NCBI GenBank assembly: GCA_900177435.1
Contig: FXAI01000006.1
Coordinates: 124,001-188,000 of the forward strand
From: Alteromonadaceae bacterium Bs31
GTDB lineage: Bacteria > Pseudomonadota > Gammaproteobacteria > Pseudomonadales > Cellvibrionaceae
Length of the DNA stretch: 64,000 bases
Direction: 5' to 3'
A program made the position numbers and the translations under genes. The notes under the pieces are model-generated. The model made no database searches. It was not told the origin of the DNA and saw nothing but the letters and a program-made list of their open reading frames with translations. Shown here piece after piece: positions 34,842-43,284 of this stretch (the first letter of the stretch is position 1; the number at the start of each line of letters is the position of its first letter).

Positions 34842-37259
34842 ATGAAGTACCAAGCATTGGCAGCAGCGATTATGCTCGCCACCGCACATGTTCACGCGCT
34901 TGAAGGTAAAGTCGTCAACAGCCTTGGCGAGCCTGTTGCAGGCGCAAAAATAAAATCTACATCCGCAATACATAGCGTTTTGACGAATGAGGCTGGTCAG
35001 TTCGAAGTCGCCGACGATATCGATGAATTACACATTACCGCCGCTGGCTATAGTCATCGCATTGTTCATTTGCATGATCATGATGAGCACGAGCTTGTTA
35101 TACGCTTATCTTCCACCGTCATTGAGCAAGTTGACGTAATCGGCCTCCCTATTCATGCATCAGTCATTGAGTCGGCTATACCGATTGCTGTGTTAAGTGG
35201 AGAAGCATTACGTAAGCAACAGGCAGCCACTTTGGGGGACACTCTGGAGCGTCAGCCTGGCGTAAATACAAATTTCCATGGCAACGTTGCCAGTACACCA
35301 GTAATACGGGGTTTAAGTGGGCCAAGAGTGCTGATTACCCAAAACAGTCTGGATGTTAGCGATGTTTCTCGAGTGGGCCCTGACCATGCGGTAGCATCTG
35401 AAGTTTCCACCGCACAACAAGTAGAAATCCTAAGAGGCCCTGCAACCTTGTTTTATGGCAGTGGAGCGATTGGAGGTGTAGTCAACGTGGTTGATCAGCG
35501 TGTGCCGAGCGAGCACGGATCAGGCGCTGAAGTGCTGCTAAGTCACGATTCGGTGAATAGCCAAGACCTCGTCTCGTTCAACGCAACAAGCGCTGTGCAA
35601 AGCTGGGCTTTTTATGCCGATGGTTTTTGGCGAGATGCGGACGACTATGAGGTGCCCATTGAAGCCGAACAAGTGCAACATGATGACGATCACGCGGCCG
35701 AACATGGCGAAAAGTATTTCGTTGCAAATAGCGCGGAAGAGTCCAGCGGTTTTACGCTGGGAACAAGTTATTTACTACACAATGGTTTTGTTGGTTTTGC
35801 CTATGAGCGTTTGGATCGAGAATACGGTATTCCGGGTCACAGTCATGGCGGGCATGATGATGAGCCTGGCGGTGAAGTGGACGTGTACGCAGATCTTGAG
35901 CAAGACCGCTTTCAACTACAAAGTGAATTATTGTTGGGTTTATCTTGGCTTCAGGCCATTAACACGCGCGCAGCCTATGCTGACTACACCCATATTGAAT
36001 TCGAGAACGGTGAGCCCGGTACTACATTTTCAAATCAAACCTCGGAATTGCGTGTGGATCTCCTTCACCAAGAGTGGCAGCACTGGAAAGGCGGTGTCAA
36101 TCTCCATTATAAAAACAGCGAAATTTCTGCAGAGGGTAATGAGGCCTTCACGCCACCCTCCACGGCTGAAACCTTCGCGATTGCATTAATGGAGGAAAAG
36201 CATATCGGCGATGTGTTACTGCAATTTGGTGCCAGGGCCGAGCGAGTCACGATCACGGCAAAAAATGTATTGTTACCACCGCTCGAAGCTCACGGCCATG
36301 ATGGCGAAGGCGAAACCGATGAGCACGACCATGGTGTTACTCATGAAGAAGACATTCGCGTGTTTGCAGTAGACCAGGAATATACCCCCGTCAGCCTTTC
36401 ATTGGGAGCAGTCTGGGACTTCACGCCAGGTTACAACCTGGGCTTCGCTTTATCCCACGCGCAACGTGCACCCTCTGCATCGGAATTGCTTTCATTCGGT
36501 CCTCACATCGGAACGCGCACTTATGAAGTGGGTGCGCTTTTTGGCTTGCATGAGGAAAATGGTGAGTCCCATTTTGAACTTAGTGACAAAGATATACGCA
36601 TGGAAAGCTCAAACAATATCGACCTGAGTTTCCGAAAGCATGAGGGTGATTTGGGTATTATCCTCAATGCCTATTTCAATAAAATCGATGATTATTACTA
36701 TCAACAGGCAACTGGCCTATTTGCTGAAAGTGGGCACGACCACGAAGACGAACATGCGCATGATCACGGTGATGAAGGTGGCGCCGAGGAAGACGAACAT
36801 GCTGATGAATTACCCGTGTTTCTTTTCACACATGAAGACGCCGAATTTTACGGGCTCGAAGCCCAGCTAATTTGGAAGCTGAACAATTACTGGCAAACAA
36901 CATTTTTCTCGGATTTTGTTCACGCTGAGCTCAGTGATGGGCGTTATCTGCCAAGAACACCTCCTTTTCGATTTGGTACAGACATCGATTTCAGCTATGA
37001 GCGCTTAAAAGCCAACCTGAGTTGGACTCACTATGCAGAGCAGGACAAGGTCGCTGAGTTAGAAACCGCCACCAAGGGTTACGACATGGTGGACGCCTCT
37101 GTGGCTTATCAATTACCACTGAGCGCAATGGATCTCTCTGTTTTTATCAAAGCTGAAAACCTTACGGACACCGAAGCTCGTGTGCATACCTCATTTATTA
37201 AAGATGTGGCGCCACGCCCTGGTCGTAATTTCATTGTAGGTCTTCGTGGATATTTTTAA
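34842..37259 (+). CDS. TonB-dependent zinc-type receptor with His-rich loops (paralogue of the one at 27964)
   Basis: This 805-residue outer-membrane receptor has the same plan as its paralogue: signal peptide (about 1-19), carboxypeptidase-regulatory-like domain (about 20-92), plug (EILRGPATLFYGSGAIGGVVN) and a barrel ending GLRGYF. His/Asp/Glu-rich loops lie at about residues 276-290, 333-345, 483-504 and 630-656 (for example DEHAHDHGDEGG). ZnuD-type receptors use such loops to bind zinc at the surface. The upstream Zur-like palindrome and the downstream AztD-like gene support zinc as the substrate. The loop positions correspond to those of the paralogue but the loop sequences differ, suggesting different affinity or specificity. 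Confidence 0.92.
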   Translation: MKYQALAAAIMLATAHVHALEGKVVNSLGEPVAGAKIKSTSAIHSVLTNEAGQFEVADDIDELHITAAGYSHRIVHLHDHDEHELVIRLSSTVIEQVDVIGLPIHASVIESAIPIAVLSGEALRKQQAATLGDTLERQPGVNTNFHGNVASTPVIRGLSGPRVLITQNSLDVSDVSRVGPDHAVASEVSTAQQVEILRGPATLFYGSGAIGGVVNVVDQRVPSEHGSGAEVLLSHDSVNSQDLVSFNATSAVQSWAFYADGFWRDADDYEVPIEAEQVQHDDDHAAEHGEKYFVANSAEESSGFTLGTSYLLHNGFVGFAYERLDREYGIPGHSHGGHDDEPGGEVDVYADLEQDRFQLQSELLLGLSWLQAINTRAAYADYTHIEFENGEPGTTFSNQTSELRVDLLHQEWQHWKGGVNLHYKNSEISAEGNEAFTPPSTAETFAIALMEEKHIGDVLLQFGARAERVTITAKNVLLPPLEAHGHDGEGETDEHDHGVTHEEDIRVFAVDQEYTPVSLSLGAVWDFTPGYNLGFALSHAQRAPSASELLSFGPHIGTRTYEVGALFGLHEENGESHFELSDKDIRMESSNNIDLSFRKHEGDLGIILNAYFNKIDDYYYQQATGLFAESGHDHEDEHAHDHGDEGGAEEDEHADELPVFLFTHEDAEFYGLEAQLIWKLNNYWQTTFFSDFVHAELSDGRYLPRTPPFRFGTDIDFSYERLKANLSWTHYAEQDKVAELETATKGYDMVDASVAYQLPLSAMDLSVFIKAENLTDTEARVHTSFIKDVAPRPGRNFIVGLRGYF

Positions 37260-37320
37260 TGAGCCAAGACTACAAACAACGATTACTTGTGAAAATATAT
37301 TTCGAACTTAGAGGAAACAC

Positions 37321-38694
37321 ATGAAAATTTTTTTTAATAGGCCACTTTTACTTTCACTGGCAGTAAGTGCCAGTATGGTGCTCACTGGCTGTGGCGATGT
37401 AAAAACAACCATCAACGAAAAAGCTTCGATTCCGGTTGATGACGACCACGATCATGATGGTGGTGAGCCCGGAGGCGTCTCTGCCGGCCGATTGCTGATT
37501 GTTAATACCGTGGATATTGAGGCCGAGGTATACGATCTAAGCGACAGCGATTTGCTTGCTACAGTTAGTCTAGATGCACTGCCGGGTGCTGTGTATGCCA
37601 CCGGTGGTTACCGCTATGCAGCCTTGATAGAACGTAACGCAGACAAAGTCGGTTTTATTGACGGCGGCTTATGGCAAGAAGCCCACGATGACCATTTTGA
37701 TTTATTCACAACAATGCCAAGCTTATCGAACTTCAGTTTAAGCGGCAGCCGCCCCACACATTTTGTCCCGCACGATGGGCAAGTGGCGGTGTTTATGGAT
37801 GGCGATGCCACTACCGGCGCGAATGCCGGAGTGCAAGTGTTTGACGATCATATGATTGAAGAAAGCGATACACCATTGGCGGTAGAGTTTTCTATGCCTC
37901 AGCACGGTGTTGCAGAGCCTCGCGGTGAACATTTGCTGGCAAGCCTTCGCCGTGATGATGCTGAATCTACATCGTCTAACCCTATTTTACCCGACCAAGT
38001 GGGCGTTTATCACCTTCACGATGGCAGTTATGAATTGGAGCAAACTTTTGATGTTCCCTGCCCCGATTTACACGGCGCTGCACAAAACGAGACACATGTC
38101 GTTTTTGCTTGCAGCGACGGTGTGTTGTTAGTGACTGATAATGGCGATGATACTTACAGCGCACAAAAATTGTTAAACTCTGACGAAATGGCGGAAGGTC
38201 TGCGCATTGGTAGTTTGTGGGGGCATCATGAGAGCGGCCAATTAATCGGTCAAGCAAGCGCGCGCACAAGTGATGCGATTCAGTTTTTTTCAATTGACCC
38301 AGCCGAAGCCAATATGGAACTTATTGATTGGCAGCCTATGGCCGGTGCCATGCCGCTAGCGCGTGAGTTTACCTATGAAGCTGAACAATTCGCTATTTTG
38401 GATGATCAAGGTTACCTCACCTTGATTGAGCCACACCTCGATGGAGGTCACACCCATTGGGAATACGGCGCGCGTCTGGACGTCTCCAATGCTGATGTAA
38501 GCACGATGCCTGAGGGTATGAATTTTTCCATGACCCTGGCTAAGAACGGACATTCGGCTTATATCGCCGACCCAATTGAGCAACACGTGTTAATCATCGA
38601 TTTGGAGATCTTACAAATCGTCGGCGATATTGAGCTTGAATATGCACCGGCAATGATTACCTGGTTAGGCATAGCTGAAGCTCATGATCATTAA
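37321..38694 (+). CDS. AztD-like periplasmic zinc-chaperone lipoprotein
   Basis: This 457-residue protein has a lipoprotein signal (SMVLTGC, Cys24) and an N-terminal VDDDHDHDGGEPGG metal-binding stretch. Most of the protein is a repeated beta pattern consistent with a seven-bladed propeller (GRLLIVNTVDIEAEVYDL, GGYRYAALIERNADKVGFID, YIADPIEQHVLIIDLE). His and Asp residues cluster in several loops. AztD of the AztABCD zinc transporter is a propeller chaperone of this type that hands zinc to a solute-binding protein. It lies 61 bp after the receptor gene, with TTAGAGGAAAC as a strong ribosome site, and is closed by a terminator at 38734. No AztC-like binding protein is in the window. Confidence 0.75.
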   Translation: MKIFFNRPLLLSLAVSASMVLTGCGDVKTTINEKASIPVDDDHDHDGGEPGGVSAGRLLIVNTVDIEAEVYDLSDSDLLATVSLDALPGAVYATGGYRYAALIERNADKVGFIDGGLWQEAHDDHFDLFTTMPSLSNFSLSGSRPTHFVPHDGQVAVFMDGDATTGANAGVQVFDDHMIEESDTPLAVEFSMPQHGVAEPRGEHLLASLRRDDAESTSSNPILPDQVGVYHLHDGSYELEQTFDVPCPDLHGAAQNETHVVFACSDGVLLVTDNGDDTYSAQKLLNSDEMAEGLRIGSLWGHHESGQLIGQASARTSDAIQFFSIDPAEANMELIDWQPMAGAMPLAREFTYEAEQFAILDDQGYLTLIEPHLDGGHTHWEYGARLDVSNADVSTMPEGMNFSMTLAKNGHSAYIADPIEQHVLIIDLEILQIVGDIELEYAPAMITWLGIAEAHDH

Positions 38695-38733
38695 TTAATC
38701 ATTAACACAAATTTGCCTCTCCATGGGCTTTTC

Positions 38734-38762
38734 GCGGAAGCCTTGCTTCCGCTTCTTTTCTT
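38734..38762 (+). terminator. Intrinsic terminator after the AztD-like gene
   Basis: GCGGAAGC (38734-38741) pairs with GCTTCCGC (38745-38752) across a three-base loop; the tail TTCTTTTCTT follows. It separates the receptor/AztD unit from the zrgA-zur unit. Confidence 0.75.
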
Positions 38763-38766
38763 AACA

Positions 38767-38794
38767 TTGGCCTTAGACATAGCAGAGTTACACT
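38767..38794 (+). promoter_or_regulatory. Candidate promoter of the zrgA-zur operon, very close to the start codon
   Basis: TTGGCC (38767-38772) and TACACT (38789-38794) are spaced 16 bp. Transcription would begin within a base or two of the ATG at 38801, and no ribosome site is present, so the first gene may be translated from a leaderless mRNA. No Zur-like palindrome is recognisable here. Confidence 0.4.
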
Positions 38795-38800
38795 GCAGCT

Positions 38801-39382
38801 ATGAAGCTAAAATCGATTATTATATTTGTGATATACGGGACACTTGGTTCCGTAGGTGCATTTGCTCAGCACAGCCAAGATGCTCATACACATGGTCAAG
38901 CCCACGTTACTCTGGTGTTTGAAAATAGGCACTTAGTGGTAGAAATGACGACACCTGCGGCCAATATGCTGGGTTTTGAGCATCAACCACGCTCAGATCC
39001 ACAATGGAAGGTACATGAGAAGCTCAATCAAAAACTCCAGCGACCCGATGAGCTTATTGTGTTGCAGCCTGCATGTGTGTTGGAAAGTAGTATGGTTGAA
39101 CTACCTTTCAAAAGGCCGGAACACGACAAGTCACATGAGCAACACCTTAGTCAGGCACATCACCATAATCATGAACAGGATGGTGAGGCTTACGCAGAGC
39201 ACCGCGATATCTACTCGCGATATGAGTGGCTTTGTGAACATACGGCTATTCCTAAACTCAATTTTAGGTATTTTAATGAATACCCCGATTTTAAGGCCAT
39301 TAGTGTGCTCTGGATAATAAATGGTAAGCAAGGTATGAGCGAATTGAATAAAAGAACACGCACCTTGGAGATAGTGCAATGA
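38801..39382 (+). CDS. zrgA: ZrgA-type zinc-uptake protein (DUF2796)
   Basis: This 193-residue exported protein has a signal peptide (about residues 1-21) and the DUF2796 start HTHGQAHVTLVFENRHLVVEM, followed by TPAANMLGFEHQP. A central His-rich stretch, HDKSHEQHLSQAHHHNHEQD, covers about residues 107-126. ZrgA of Vibrio is a periplasmic zinc-uptake protein with this domain, linked to an ABC transporter in the ZrgABCDE system. The gene overlaps zur by 4 bp. It is the first gene of a tight five-gene unit (zrgA, zur, merC-like, hisI, COG0523) ending at 41730, and the matching ABC genes are at 42.5-44.5 kb. Confidence 0.85.
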   Translation: MKLKSIIIFVIYGTLGSVGAFAQHSQDAHTHGQAHVTLVFENRHLVVEMTTPAANMLGFEHQPRSDPQWKVHEKLNQKLQRPDELIVLQPACVLESSMVELPFKRPEHDKSHEQHLSQAHHHNHEQDGEAYAEHRDIYSRYEWLCEHTAIPKLNFRYFNEYPDFKAISVLWIINGKQGMSELNKRTRTLEIVQ

Positions 39383-39846
39383 AAAAACAAGAGATGAACA
39401 AGATTATGGGCAAAGCTGAAGATATATGCGCCCTTTCGGGCGGACGATTAACGGAAAAGCGTAAACGCATATTGGAATTATTATTGCGCTCAAATTCGCC
39501 AATGTCTGCTTACGAGGTAGCCGATGCTTACAATAGGTCGTCCGACACCAGTATGCCGACGATGTCGGTATATCGCATTCTGGATTTTTTAGAAGCGGAG
39601 TTGTTGGTTCATAAGTTAAGCTCTGCTAACAAGTATGTCGCCTGTTCGCATATTGCTTGCGACCATGCCCACGAGATTCCGCAGTTTTTGATCTGTGGAA
39701 AATGCCAGAATGTGAAAGAAATTGCAATTTCAAAAAAGATAGTTGATGAGTTGGGTATGCAAGTGGCTAGAGCAGGTTACAAACTCATGAACTCTCAAAT
39801 TGAACTGCAGTGTCTCTGTGATAGTTGTTTAGACAATGCCGCTTAA
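39379..39846 (+). CDS. zur: Zur, zinc-responsive Fur-family repressor
   Basis: This 155-residue Fur-family protein has a winged-helix DNA-binding half (LTEKRKRILELLLRSNSPMSAYEV to MPTMSVYRILDFLEAE) and a C-terminal dimerisation half. The structural zinc site is given by the C-x-x-C pairs LICGKCQNV and LCDSCL. The S-x-N-K-Y-x-A-C segment and HEIPQFLICG are typical of Zur rather than Fur, as is the placement among zinc genes. It starts in the ATGA overlap with zrgA. It should repress zinc-uptake genes when zinc is plentiful, through palindromes like those at 34477 and 42519, and may also control its own operon. Confidence 0.9.
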   Translation: MKKQEMNKIMGKAEDICALSGGRLTEKRKRILELLLRSNSPMSAYEVADAYNRSSDTSMPTMSVYRILDFLEAELLVHKLSSANKYVACSHIACDHAHEIPQFLICGKCQNVKEIAISKKIVDELGMQVARAGYKLMNSQIELQCLCDSCLDNAA

Positions 39847-39858
39847 GGACCCCCTGTT

Positions 39859-40272
39859 TTGATAAAAATTTCGTATTTTTCAGATAAAGCGGCTATTGCT
39901 TTGTCGCTGCTGTGTACGCTTCACTGTTTGGCGCTACCTCTTTTGTTGGTTTTGCTTCCAAGTATGGCATCGTTAAACCTCGACACCGAAGCATTTCATT
40001 TTTGGATGTTTCTCGTCGTTTTTCCAACCAGTATTTATGCCCTGTCGCTCGGCTGTAAAAAACACAAGCGAGTACATCTCCTGGCCGTAGGTGCGTGTGG
40101 GCTGGTTTTCTTGTTGCTCGCGGTAAGCTTAGAGCCGATTTTGGGGCTGGCGGGTGAAAAGCTCTTTACGCTGGTTGGGGCGACGCTCATTGCTTATGGT
40201 CACTTTAGAAACTACAGGCTTTGTCAGCACGATGAGAATTGTGCATGCTCTGAGCATGAAGCGCCTGAATAG
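39859..40272 (+). CDS. MerC-like integral membrane protein
   Basis: This 137-residue protein has four membrane helices (about 8-30, 44-64, 72-92, 98-115) and the MerC-type first helix LLCTLHCLALPLLL with two cysteines. The C-terminal tail, CQHDENCACSEHEAPE, is Cys/His rich and could bind metal. MerC-domain proteins in zinc operons are thought to help metal transport across the inner membrane, but are uncharacterised. The start is TTG 39859, following AAGGA at 39845-39849; no ATG gives the full first helix. Spacing of 12 bp from zur supports cotranscription. Confidence 0.78.
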   Translation: MIKISYFSDKAAIALSLLCTLHCLALPLLLVLLPSMASLNLDTEAFHFWMFLVVFPTSIYALSLGCKKHKRVHLLAVGACGLVFLLLAVSLEPILGLAGEKLFTLVGATLIAYGHFRNYRLCQHDENCACSEHEAPE

Positions 40273-40285
40273 CAGGTTGAATACT

Positions 40286-40723
40286 ATGAAATGTCAGTTC
40301 TTTCAGTCTATTGAACTCGCTAACTGTGGTGAAGCTTTTACCTTGGAAAATATCATTGATCAACTTGCTTTTAATGAGTACGGTTTAATACCGGTTGTGA
40401 CTCAAGATGCAGAGACTCACCAGGTGCTGATGCTGGCATATATGAATAAAGATGCGTTAAATAAGACCCTGTTAACAAAGCGTGTTACCTATTGGTCAAG
40501 AAGCAGGCGGAAGTTGTGGGAAAAGGGTGAAACAAGTGGCCATAGCCAAAACCTAGTGTCGATGTCATTTGATTGTGATGGCGACGCCATATTATGCAAA
40601 GTTAATCAGTCGGGCTCCGCGTGTCATACAGGGCGTTCTAGTTGTTTCTATTTGAATGTCGACCGAAACCAGAGGCAAATGATTGTCTCTGGTAATCCAA
40701 ACACTATAAAGCAAGCCAAATGA
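40286..40723 (+). CDS. hisI: HisI-type phosphoribosyl-AMP cyclohydrolase, second copy in a zinc operon
   Basis: This 145-residue protein has the HisI core: GLIPVVTQDAETHQVLMLAYMN, TYWSRSRRKLWEKGETSG and FDCDGDAILCKVNQSG, then ACHTGRSSCF. HisI opens the phosphoribosyl-AMP ring in histidine synthesis and is a zinc enzyme. The three zinc-ligand cysteines (in DCDGD, ACHTG and SCF) are all present, so it is not obviously zinc independent. HisI paralogues in Zur-linked clusters are a known theme, thought to keep histidine synthesis running under zinc starvation. It has the long N-terminal extension CQFFQSIELANCGEAFTL, not typical of plain HisI. ATG 40286 follows GCAGGTTG; the gene overlaps the GTPase gene by 4 bp. 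Confidence 0.88.
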   Translation: MKCQFFQSIELANCGEAFTLENIIDQLAFNEYGLIPVVTQDAETHQVLMLAYMNKDALNKTLLTKRVTYWSRSRRKLWEKGETSGHSQNLVSMSFDCDGDAILCKVNQSGSACHTGRSSCFYLNVDRNQRQMIVSGNPNTIKQAK

Positions 40724-41730
40724 AGCATAGCCAGCAAAGTATTAGTCGAGTTCCCACAAACATAATTACGGGTTTTCTAGGTGTGGGTAAAACGACAGTA
40801 ATTCTGAACTTACTTAAACAAAAGTCTGTTAATGAAAGATGGGCTGTCTTGGTTAACGAGTTTGGCGAAATAGGCGTTGATGGCGGTTTAATTCAGGGCG
40901 GACATAGCGAAAGCGATGGTATATATGTACGTGAAGTGCCTGGCGGTTGCATGTGCTGCGCTGCGGGATTACCGATGCAGATAGCATTAAATCAATTACT
41001 TACTCGAGCGAAACCCGATCGTTTATTAATTGAACCCACGGGGCTGGGTCACCCTAAAGAGGTTTTGGAAGTCCTGAGTGCAGAGCATTATCAAGACGTA
41101 TTGAATATCCAGCAATGTATCACCTTAGTGGATGCGCGAAAAATTGCCGATACCCGCTACACAGAGCACGAAACCTTTAATCAACAAATTGATATGGCTG
41201 ATGTTATCGTCGGCCATAAAGCTGACTTGTATAGTGAAAAATCTCAGCAAGAGTTAATTGATTATGTCACCTCGCGTCGAGATCAATCGGTACCCATCCA
41301 TTTTGCTGTGAAAGGCAATGTTGATACCGCCGTACTAAGCGGTAAATCAATAGTGGCGAAAAATCTTAAGCACCACCACCATCATAATCACTCAATGAAC
41401 CCGGCTGCAAATGCTAACGACCAAGAAATTCCAGAAAGCGGCTTCCTTCGTGTAGAAAATTCAGGAGAAGCTTACCAGAGTATCGGCTGGCGTTTTTCGC
41501 CCGATAAATTGTTTAATCGCACTGCCCTGTTTGCCTGGTTAAGCGGATTAGGAGTGGAGCGCGCAAAAGGCGTCTTTATCACAAGGGAAGGTGTTTTTGG
41601 TTACAACCTGACATCTGACACCATGACCGAAATGGAATTGGATGATTGTAGTGAAAGTCGCTTAGAGATAATTTTCCGTGGTAGCAAGCTAGTCGACGAA
41701 AATGAACTGCTACAGTGTATCGAAAAATAG
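40720..41730 (+). CDS. COG0523 G3E-family metal-chaperone GTPase
   Basis: This 336-residue GTPase has Walker A GFLGVGKTT (about residues 18-26), the metal site GGCMCC (C77-M-C79-C80), Walker B/Glu IEPTGLGHP, the GTP-base motif GHKAD (about residues 166-170) and a C-terminal CobW_C domain. A linker HHHHHNHS near residues 218-225 adds metal-binding capacity. Zur-linked COG0523 proteins deliver zinc to client enzymes when zinc is short. Its immediate neighbour HisI, a zinc enzyme, is an attractive client. The gene starts inside the end of hisI (ATGA), so the two are coupled. Confidence 0.92.
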   Translation: MKHSQQSISRVPTNIITGFLGVGKTTVILNLLKQKSVNERWAVLVNEFGEIGVDGGLIQGGHSESDGIYVREVPGGCMCCAAGLPMQIALNQLLTRAKPDRLLIEPTGLGHPKEVLEVLSAEHYQDVLNIQQCITLVDARKIADTRYTEHETFNQQIDMADVIVGHKADLYSEKSQQELIDYVTSRRDQSVPIHFAVKGNVDTAVLSGKSIVAKNLKHHHHHNHSMNPAANANDQEIPESGFLRVENSGEAYQSIGWRFSPDKLFNRTALFAWLSGLGVERAKGVFITREGVFGYNLTSDTMTEMELDDCSESRLEIIFRGSKLVDENELLQCIEK

Positions 41731-41760
41731 TTCGCTCAGGTGATGACATGAGAGGGAGTT

Positions 41761-42492
41761 TTATTCGCGCTCAAATTCATCTTCTTGAGAAACAAATTCC
41801 GTATAGGGTTCTATTGCAGAGACTGTTAACGAGTAGGCTGCTGTTGCCATGTCGTTTTCTACCATGTTTGTAGTCAGGGTGCCGTTAATCCAGAAGGGAT
41901 CATACAGGGCTTCCAGCCGCATGCCAGGTTCATACTCGGCATAAATAATCTGGTTGGGTGGTGGTGGCGGCATGTGTATACAAGCCCCGAAAAAAGGTAC
42001 CAGGAAAAAAGTTGTTATAGTTTGAAGGTCGTCGAATTCGAGCGGAACGATGAAGCCGGGAATCCGCACATGGCGGCCATTGAACTCTGGTCTGATATCT
42101 TGTGACGTGAGAGCTTGTTGGTAGCGGTGTTCGATTGCACTGCCGCTGCTTCCCTCGCTGCTATTAGCTGAGGCTTCTGCTTTGAGTTGGCTTGGAAGTT
42201 GATCATCCTCGCTGCCGTCTACGATATTCGCAAGGTATTCGGGCGGATTTTCAAGCGCCTCCAAATCGTGGTCCGGCAAAAGATCGGTCCACTCTATTGG
42301 AGTGTAACTAATAGCCCCGTGGGATGTGTCGTTGGCTTTATTTAGATGTTTATTGGTACTTAAATTGCGTTCAACGTTTGAATCTTTCACTCTACTGGCA
42401 GGCTCATTGTTTTCTTTTTGGGAGCATCCCGAAAATATAGCAATAGTGCACAGGCAGAAAAAGTGGATTGTTGAATAGAGCGCTTGATTCAT
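41761..42492 (-). CDS. DUF3299 lipoprotein of the zinc ABC system
   Basis: This 243-residue protein has a lipoprotein signal (IAIFSGC, Cys23), a long low-complexity N-terminal region (about 24-130) and a conserved C-terminal DUF3299 domain (about 135-230). The domain includes GRHVRIPGFIVPLEFDD, the FFLVPFFGACIHMPPPPPNQ stretch with a Cys, His and proline run, and the NGTLTTNMVEND segment. DUF3299 proteins pair with DUF2796 proteins and ABC genes in zinc systems of the Zrg type. The gene is divergent from the ABC ATPase with only 44 bp between them, and the candidate Zur site lies in that space. Confidence 0.85.
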   Translation of the reverse strand: MNQALYSTIHFFCLCTIAIFSGCSQKENNEPASRVKDSNVERNLSTNKHLNKANDTSHGAISYTPIEWTDLLPDHDLEALENPPEYLANIVDGSEDDQLPSQLKAEASANSSEGSSGSAIEHRYQQALTSQDIRPEFNGRHVRIPGFIVPLEFDDLQTITTFFLVPFFGACIHMPPPPPNQIIYAEYEPGMRLEALYDPFWINGTLTTNMVENDMATAAYSLTVSAIEPYTEFVSQEDEFERE

Positions 42493-42518
42493 AAGGCTTA
42501 TCTTTAGTACTCAAATAT

Positions 42519-42535
42519 TAGATATATCGTATCAT
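42519..42535. promoter_or_regulatory. Second candidate Zur operator, between the DUF3299 and ABC genes
   Basis: Read on the minus strand the site is ATGATACGATATATCTA, 13 of 17 identical to the palindrome at 34477-34493. It ends one base before the ABC ATPase start codon and is 27 bases from the divergent DUF3299 start. A repressor here could block both promoters at once. Confidence 0.6.
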
Positions 42536-42536
42536 T

Positions 42537-43280
42537 ATGTCTGAGCAGAAAGAAGGTATACCACCTCAACAACAAATGGCGCCCTCCTGTGAGCCGGCGA
42601 TAGAGATTTCATCGCTTGTCTTTCGCTACCCCACGGCGGAGGTAGATGCGCTGTCTATTGATCAATGGCGGGTAGCTTCAGGGGAGCATATTTTTTTGCA
42701 CGGCGTATCTGGCTGCGGGAAGAGCACGCTGTTACAGCTTCTTTGTGGTCTTCGTGTTGGGCTTGGGCAATTATCAATCGCCGGAACTCAAATAGCCGGT
42801 TTAACTAAGGCAAAACGTGATCGTTTCCGATCGCTGCGAATTGGTATGGTATTCCAACAATTTAACCTGATGCCGTATTTGTCGGTACTTGATAATGTGG
42901 TACTGGCGGCCAGCTTGGCCGGCTTAACTAAACATGCGAAAGGGAGGGCCGAACAGCTATTAGTACAAGTAGGCTTAACAAAACATGTTTGGAAACAAAA
43001 AGCAAATGCATTAAGTATTGGGCAACAGCAACGTGTGGCCATTGCCCGCGCACTCATTAATTCACCAGAGCTCCTATTATTTGACGAGCCAACTTCAGCT
43101 TTGGATACGTGTAATCAAAAGCAATTCATGACAGTGCTCATGAATCACCTGTCGCTTAACCCCGCCACAACTGTCGTATTCGTTAGCCATGACAAGCGCC
43201 TTGCCCCCTATTTTCGGCAAACAATAGATTTATCGGATATTTCCACCAGCGCCATTTCATTGAAGACAACTAGTGGGTAA
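42537..43280 (+). CDS. ABC transporter ATP-binding protein (LolD/MacB type)
   Basis: This 247-residue ATPase has Walker A GVSGCGKST, Q-loop VFQQFNL, the signature LSIGQQQR (a Ser-Ile-Gly variant of LSGGQ), Walker B LLLFDEPTSALD and an H-loop in VFVSHDKR. The sequence groups with the LolD/MacB class that pairs with FtsX-like permeases. The next gene encodes such a permease and the stop and start regions adjoin. The start ATG at 42537 has no ribosome site and the candidate operator abuts it, so either the mRNA is leaderless or a later start such as ATG 42576 is used. Confidence 0.9.
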   Translation: MSEQKEGIPPQQQMAPSCEPAIEISSLVFRYPTAEVDALSIDQWRVASGEHIFLHGVSGCGKSTLLQLLCGLRVGLGQLSIAGTQIAGLTKAKRDRFRSLRIGMVFQQFNLMPYLSVLDNVVLAASLAGLTKHAKGRAEQLLVQVGLTKHVWKQKANALSIGQQQRVAIARALINSPELLLFDEPTSALDTCNQKQFMTVLMNHLSLNPATTVVFVSHDKRLAPYFRQTIDLSDISTSAISLKTTSG

Positions 43281-43284
43281 AAGA

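Noticed and set aside
35614-36189. 191-codon plus-strand frame within the second zinc receptor
   Set aside because: Fully contained in the receptor gene in another frame, no ribosome site, atypical composition.
38767-38810. Zur-like palindrome at the zrgA-zur promoter
   Set aside because: Only a short CATAGC/GCTATG pair with wide spacing is present, and it does not resemble the two better sites.
40286-40723. Idea that this HisI is a zinc-independent replacement enzyme
   Set aside because: All three cysteines used for zinc in HisI are present, so independence cannot be claimed from the sequence.
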